Source: Loktanella sp. 5RATIMAR09
Lineage (GTDB): Bacteria > Pseudomonadota > Alphaproteobacteria > Rhodobacterales > Rhodobacteraceae
Length of the DNA stretch: 64,000 nucleotides
Direction of reading: 5' to 3'
Assembly (NCBI RefSeq): GCF_001419985.1
Contig: NZ_LJAL01000003.1
Coordinates: forward strand, 1 to 64,000
How positions within the stretch are numbered: position 1 is the stretch's first letter; every line of letters starts with the position of its first letter. Positions 61,133 through 64,000 of the stretch are shown in pieces. The translations under genes and the position numbers were made by a program. The notes under the pieces are model-generated. The model was not told the origin of the DNA. It did not search any database and saw nothing but the letters and a program-made list of their open reading frames with translations.

Positions 61133-62543
61133 GGATATTTCCCCTTTTACACGTGCGAGGGTGGCCTTTCTGCGGTTGTTGTCAAGCGCTCTCCTCATCT
61201 GCCTCACGACACTGTCAACTGCGCAGGCCCATGAGGTGATCCCTGCGATCGCCGATATGCGCGCTGTTGAAGGTGAGTTGAGATTCGAGGTTCGTGCGAA
61301 TATCGAAAGCTTTATCGCTGGTGTGAATCTGTCCGAAACAGAGGATATCAACGAAAGCGACCGCGCCGAGATATATGATAACTTGCGCGCGCTTCCACCC
61401 GCCGAGCTTGCCGCGCAATTCGAGGCGTTCTGGCCGCAGATGGCCCAAGGGATCACTCTGACGGCAGACGGCGCGCCGTTGGTCCCCACCTTCCGGTCTG
61501 TCGCGGCCGATCCCGTCGGGAATGTCGAGGTTGTCCGCTTTTCCGTCTTTGAATTCAGCGCCCAACTGCCCGAAGGCGCCCAGACCGTCCAGATGGGATG
61601 GGTGCCCGAATTCGGTGTGCTTGTGTTGCGCCAGATGGATGTCCCTCTGCCCTATGACGGCTATCTTGCCGAAGGTGCGTTATCGGACCAGATTTCGCTG
61701 GCGGGGGGGGGGCAAACGACCTGGTGGGTCACCTTTGCCAACTATATCCCTGTCGGTTTTGACCACATCGTGCCCAAGGGGCTGGATCACATTCTCTTTG
61801 TGCTGGGGCTGTTCTTTCTGGCCGCGCGGTTTCGTCCGCTTTTGTTGCAGGTATCGCTTTTTACGCTGGCCCACACGATCACACTGGCGGCGGCGGCCCT
61901 CGGGTACACCGATTTCATTGACAACTTTACCCAAGATGCCTTCGGTGTCGCTTTTATTGATATTGTCGAGCCGCTGATTGCACTGTCCATCGCCTATGTC
62001 GCAATTGAGAATATCTTTACCAAAGGCATCAGCCCCTGGCGGCCCTTCGTGATCTTTATCTTCGGTCTGTTGCACGGGCTCGGCTTTGCATCGGTGCTGG
62101 CCGAATTCGGGCTGCCGGAAGAAACCTTCGTCGCCGCCCTGATCGGCTTTAACGTCGGTGTCGAGGTGGGACAGCTTGCCGTGATTGCGGTGATGTTCTT
62201 TTTTGTCTGGCAGGCGTTGCGCATTGATCGCGGTGCGAACGAGACCACGCGGGGGCTTGTCCTTTACGGGTTTCTTGCTGTAACCGGCGTGCTGCTCATC
62301 GCGTTCGACAGCGCGCAGATCCCGGCGGTGCTTGCGTCTCCGCTTCTGCTTCTCGATACGCCTGCGCTGCTTTTTGCTGTCACATTTGTTGCGATGGCGG
62401 CGCTGTGTATGATCTCGATCGTGCTGCGTGACCGGATCGACGCCTACCGCCTTTTCGTGGCGGTTCCCGCCTCGGTCGTCATCGCCGCCATTGGCCTTTA
62501 CTGGTTCATCGTGCGGTCATATGGCACGATCGTGGGGATATAA
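61131..62543 (+). CDS. HupE/UreJ-family membrane protein
   Basis: 470 residues if ATG 61131 is used (61125 adds two; a GTG at 61161 is less likely for lack of spacing to a ribosome-binding site). Signal peptide, an exported beta-rich domain to about residue 195, then the HupE/UreJ_2 membrane part: 'GFDHIVPKGLDHILFVLGLFFLAARF', 'TLAHTITLAAAALG', 'FGLLHGLGFASVLAEFGLPE', 'GFNVGVEVGQLAVI'. The histidines in helices fit metal (nickel or cobalt) transport. Head to head with the DUF4198 gene. Confidence 0.88.
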   Translation: MDISPFTRARVAFLRLLSSALLICLTTLSTAQAHEVIPAIADMRAVEGELRFEVRANIESFIAGVNLSETEDINESDRAEIYDNLRALPPAELAAQFEAFWPQMAQGITLTADGAPLVPTFRSVAADPVGNVEVVRFSVFEFSAQLPEGAQTVQMGWVPEFGVLVLRQMDVPLPYDGYLAEGALSDQISLAGGGQTTWWVTFANYIPVGFDHIVPKGLDHILFVLGLFFLAARFRPLLLQVSLFTLAHTITLAAAALGYTDFIDNFTQDAFGVAFIDIVEPLIALSIAYVAIENIFTKGISPWRPFVIFIFGLLHGLGFASVLAEFGLPEETFVAALIGFNVGVEVGQLAVIAVMFFFVWQALRIDRGANETTRGLVLYGFLAVTGVLLIAFDSAQIPAVLASPLLLLDTPALLFAVTFVAMAALCMISIVLRDRIDAYRLFVAVPASVVIAAIGLYWFIVRSYGTIVGI

Positions 62544-62566
62544 TGCGGGTCTGTTTATCATCTTGC

Positions 62567-62590
62567 CCTGAAAACTCCCGCCGGAGGCAT
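62567..62590 (-). repeat. Dispersed 3'-end element, reverse core copy
   Basis: On the minus strand ATGCCTCCGGCGGGAG then TTTTCAGGGC, sharing the first 12 bases of the two other copies. Lies 24 bases past the HupE-like gene's stop and before the rpsB promoter. Confidence 0.55.
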
Positions 62591-62598
62591 CCTGAGGC

Positions 62599-62627
62599 TT
62601 GCGCAAGGGCGCAACCCCCGCTATAGC
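62599..62627 (+). promoter_or_regulatory. Probable promoter of rpsB-tsf
   Basis: TTGCGC (62599-62604), 17-base spacer, TATAGC (62622-62627). Leaves a leader of about 110 bases, GC-rich, that could carry S2 autoregulation; I do not see a clear conserved fold. Confidence 0.55.
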
Positions 62628-62744
62628 GCGCTCACTTAATCCCGCAGGCGGGGGCGGGTCCGATGGGGAGACATCCCAAAGGATCCACCGGTTGGCATTA
62701 CGCTGATCCCCCGCTGAGGCTTGAAACCGGAAAAGGAAAACGAC

Positions 62745-63515
62745 ATGGCTCTTCCCGAGTTCTCCATGCGTCAGCTGCTTGAAGCAGGCGTACACTTTGG
62801 CCACCAGACAGCGCGCTGGAACCCAAAGATGGATCAATATATCTACGGATCGCGCAACGGCATCCACATCATGGACCTGACACAGACGGTTCCTATGCTG
62901 GACCAGGCACTGCAAGTCATCCGTGACACCGTCGCCAAAGGCGGCCGCGTGCTGTTCGTCGGCACCAAGCGTCAGGCAGCCAAGCCGATCATGGAAGCCG
63001 CCGAGAAATCTGCGCAGTTCTACATGAACCACCGCTGGTTGGGCGGCACACTGACAAACTGGCAGACAGTTTCGCAGTCCATCAACCGCCTGAAGGCAAT
63101 CGACGAAGCCTCTGCAAACGGTTTTGCCGGCCTGACCAAGAAAGAGCGTCTTGGCATGGAGCGTGAGCAAGGCAAACTGCAGGCATCGCTTGGCGGTATC
63201 CGCGAAATGGGCGGCGTGCCTGACCTTTTGTTCGTCATCGACGTGAACAAAGAAGATCTGGCCATCGCCGAAGCCAACAAGCTGGGCATCCCCGTTGTTG
63301 CGATCGTTGACACCAACTGCTCGCCTGCTGGCATCGACTATGTCATCCCCGGCAACGACGACGCGGCACGCGCCATCGCGCTCTACACCGATCTGGCCGC
63401 ACGTGCAGCCCTTGACGGTATGACCGCACAGATGGGCGCCGCTGGCGTTGACATGGGCGAGCTTGAAGAGCTGGTCGAAGAGGTTGTTGCCGAAGAAGCA
63501 GCACCAGCCGAATAA
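62745..63515 (+). CDS. rpsB: 30S ribosomal protein S2
   Basis: 256 residues, ATG at 62745 after AAAAGGAAAA; an upstream in-frame start at 62721 is rejected. '[22 protein letters not shown]', '[15 protein letters not shown]', '[11 protein letters not shown]' and '[27 protein letters not shown]' are conserved. Acidic C-terminal tail ([18 protein letters not shown]). Followed by tsf, the usual pair. Confidence 0.98.
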   Translation: MALPEFSMRQLLEAGVHFGHQTARWNPKMDQYIYGSRNGIHIMDLTQTVPMLDQALQVIRDTVAKGGRVLFVGTKRQAAKPIMEAAEKSAQFYMNHRWLGGTLTNWQTVSQSINRLKAIDEASANGFAGLTKKERLGMEREQGKLQASLGGIREMGGVPDLLFVIDVNKEDLAIAEANKLGIPVVAIVDTNCSPAGIDYVIPGNDDAARAIALYTDLAARAALDGMTAQMGAAGVDMGELEELVEEVVAEEAAPAE

Positions 63516-63591
63516 TCCATTCGACACCCTTTAGGGCAGGGGGCCTTGGTCCCCGCCCATCCCTATTATTTACCTCCAAAGGAGACGTAAC

Positions 63592-64000
63592 ATGGCAATC
63601 ACCGCTGCAATGGTGAAAGACCTGCGCGACAGCACAGGCGCAGGCATGATGGACGCCAAGAAGGCGCTGACCGAAACTGATGGCGACATGGAAGCGGCAG
63701 TCGATTGGCTGCGCACCAAGGGCCTTGCAAAAGCCGCCAAGAAATCCGGCCGGACCGCTGCAGAGGGCCTTGTGGCTGTTGCTGTATCCGGTGGCAAGGG
63801 TGTGGCTGTGGAAGTCAACTCCGAGACCGATTTCGTTGCGAAAAACGCAGACTTCCAGAAAATGGTTGCGGGCATCGCAAATGTGGCCTTGGGCACATCC
63901 GATATTGACGGACTGAAAGCGGCCGACATGGGCGGCAAAACCGTAGAACAGACCGTGACAGACGCAGTCGCCGTGATCGGCGAGAACATGTCCGTGCGCC
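63592..64000 (+). CDS. tsf: Elongation factor Ts (3' end outside window)
   Basis: First 136 residues seen. ATG at 63592 with AAAGGAGA. '[38 protein letters not shown]' is the N-terminal UBA-like domain, then '[30 protein letters not shown]' begins the core. EF-Ts exchanges GDP on EF-Tu. Cut by the window edge at 64000. Confidence 0.97.
   Translation, partial: MAITAAMVKDLRDSTGAGMMDAKKALTETDGDMEAAVDWLRTKGLAKAAKKSGRTAAEGLVAVAVSGGKGVAVEVNSETDFVAKNADFQKMVAGIANVALGTSDIDGLKAADMGGKTVEQTVTDAVAVIGENMSVR

Overview
The window looks like a chromosomal segment of an alphaproteobacterium of the Rhodobacterales (Roseobacter group). The signs are the CtrA system (chpT, sciP, ctrA), a ribosomal protein L21 with a C-terminal helix-hairpin-helix extension, lineage-typical small genes (DUF3553, Usg, the 'SufBCD component' membrane protein), ornithine-lipid synthesis, LexA boxes of the GTTC-N7-GTTC type, and a dispersed 'CCTCCGGCGGG' element behind stop codons. 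The sequence is GC-rich and densely coded, mostly housekeeping. I see no prophage, insertion sequence, CRISPR array or rRNA operon.

Layout. 0-8 kb: a partial tRNA-Ser, three small envelope or lipoprotein genes, then a forward run rplU-rpmA-GNAT-(GNAT remnant)-obgE-proB-proA ending against chpT. 8-16 kb: DUF3553, olsB-olsA (ornithine lipid), a thiE/tenI-like gene, an SPOUT RNA methyltransferase, ctaA, an M32 carboxypeptidase, enoyl-CoA hydratase divergent from a PaaI-type thioesterase, and an orphan Cys-rich peptide that resembles a bacteriocin precursor. 16-25 kb: rplM-rpsI, a reverse ppk2-tetR-pagL operon, an ATPase-metA-alpha/beta hydrolase run, a YHS protein, mnmA, then sciP and ctrA. 25-36 kb: ligA-recG, a 40-residue membrane microprotein behind two LexA-type boxes, a NifU-like scaffold, hisI, gluQRS, trmFO and gyrA. 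36-45 kb: usg, arginase-ornithine cyclodeaminase with a divergent Lrp regulator, dsbB and a VTT-domain protein, a zinc metallopeptidase, tRNA-Leu, a Hint-domain protein, a MobA-like transferase, a SYLF lipoprotein and hemB. 45-64 kb: mfd, a three-gene CoA ligase-FrnE-MFS operon facing an XRE-cupin regulator, an oligopeptide-type binding protein, a probable small RNA, 3-hydroxybutyrate dehydrogenase with a patatin, argO, DUF502, psuG-psuK, a head-to-head DUF4198/HupE pair, then rpsB and the start of tsf.

How genes work together. chpT and ctrA are two steps of one cell-cycle phosphorelay, and sciP restrains CtrA. Arginase and ornithine cyclodeaminase turn arginine into proline; proB and proA make proline from glutamate. 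The most interesting points are the SOS-type microprotein (29383-29580), the bacteriocin-like peptide (15373-15879) and the promoter-to-terminator small RNA candidate (55100-55210). Annotation rests on reading the sequence and on remembered family features; no database search was run.
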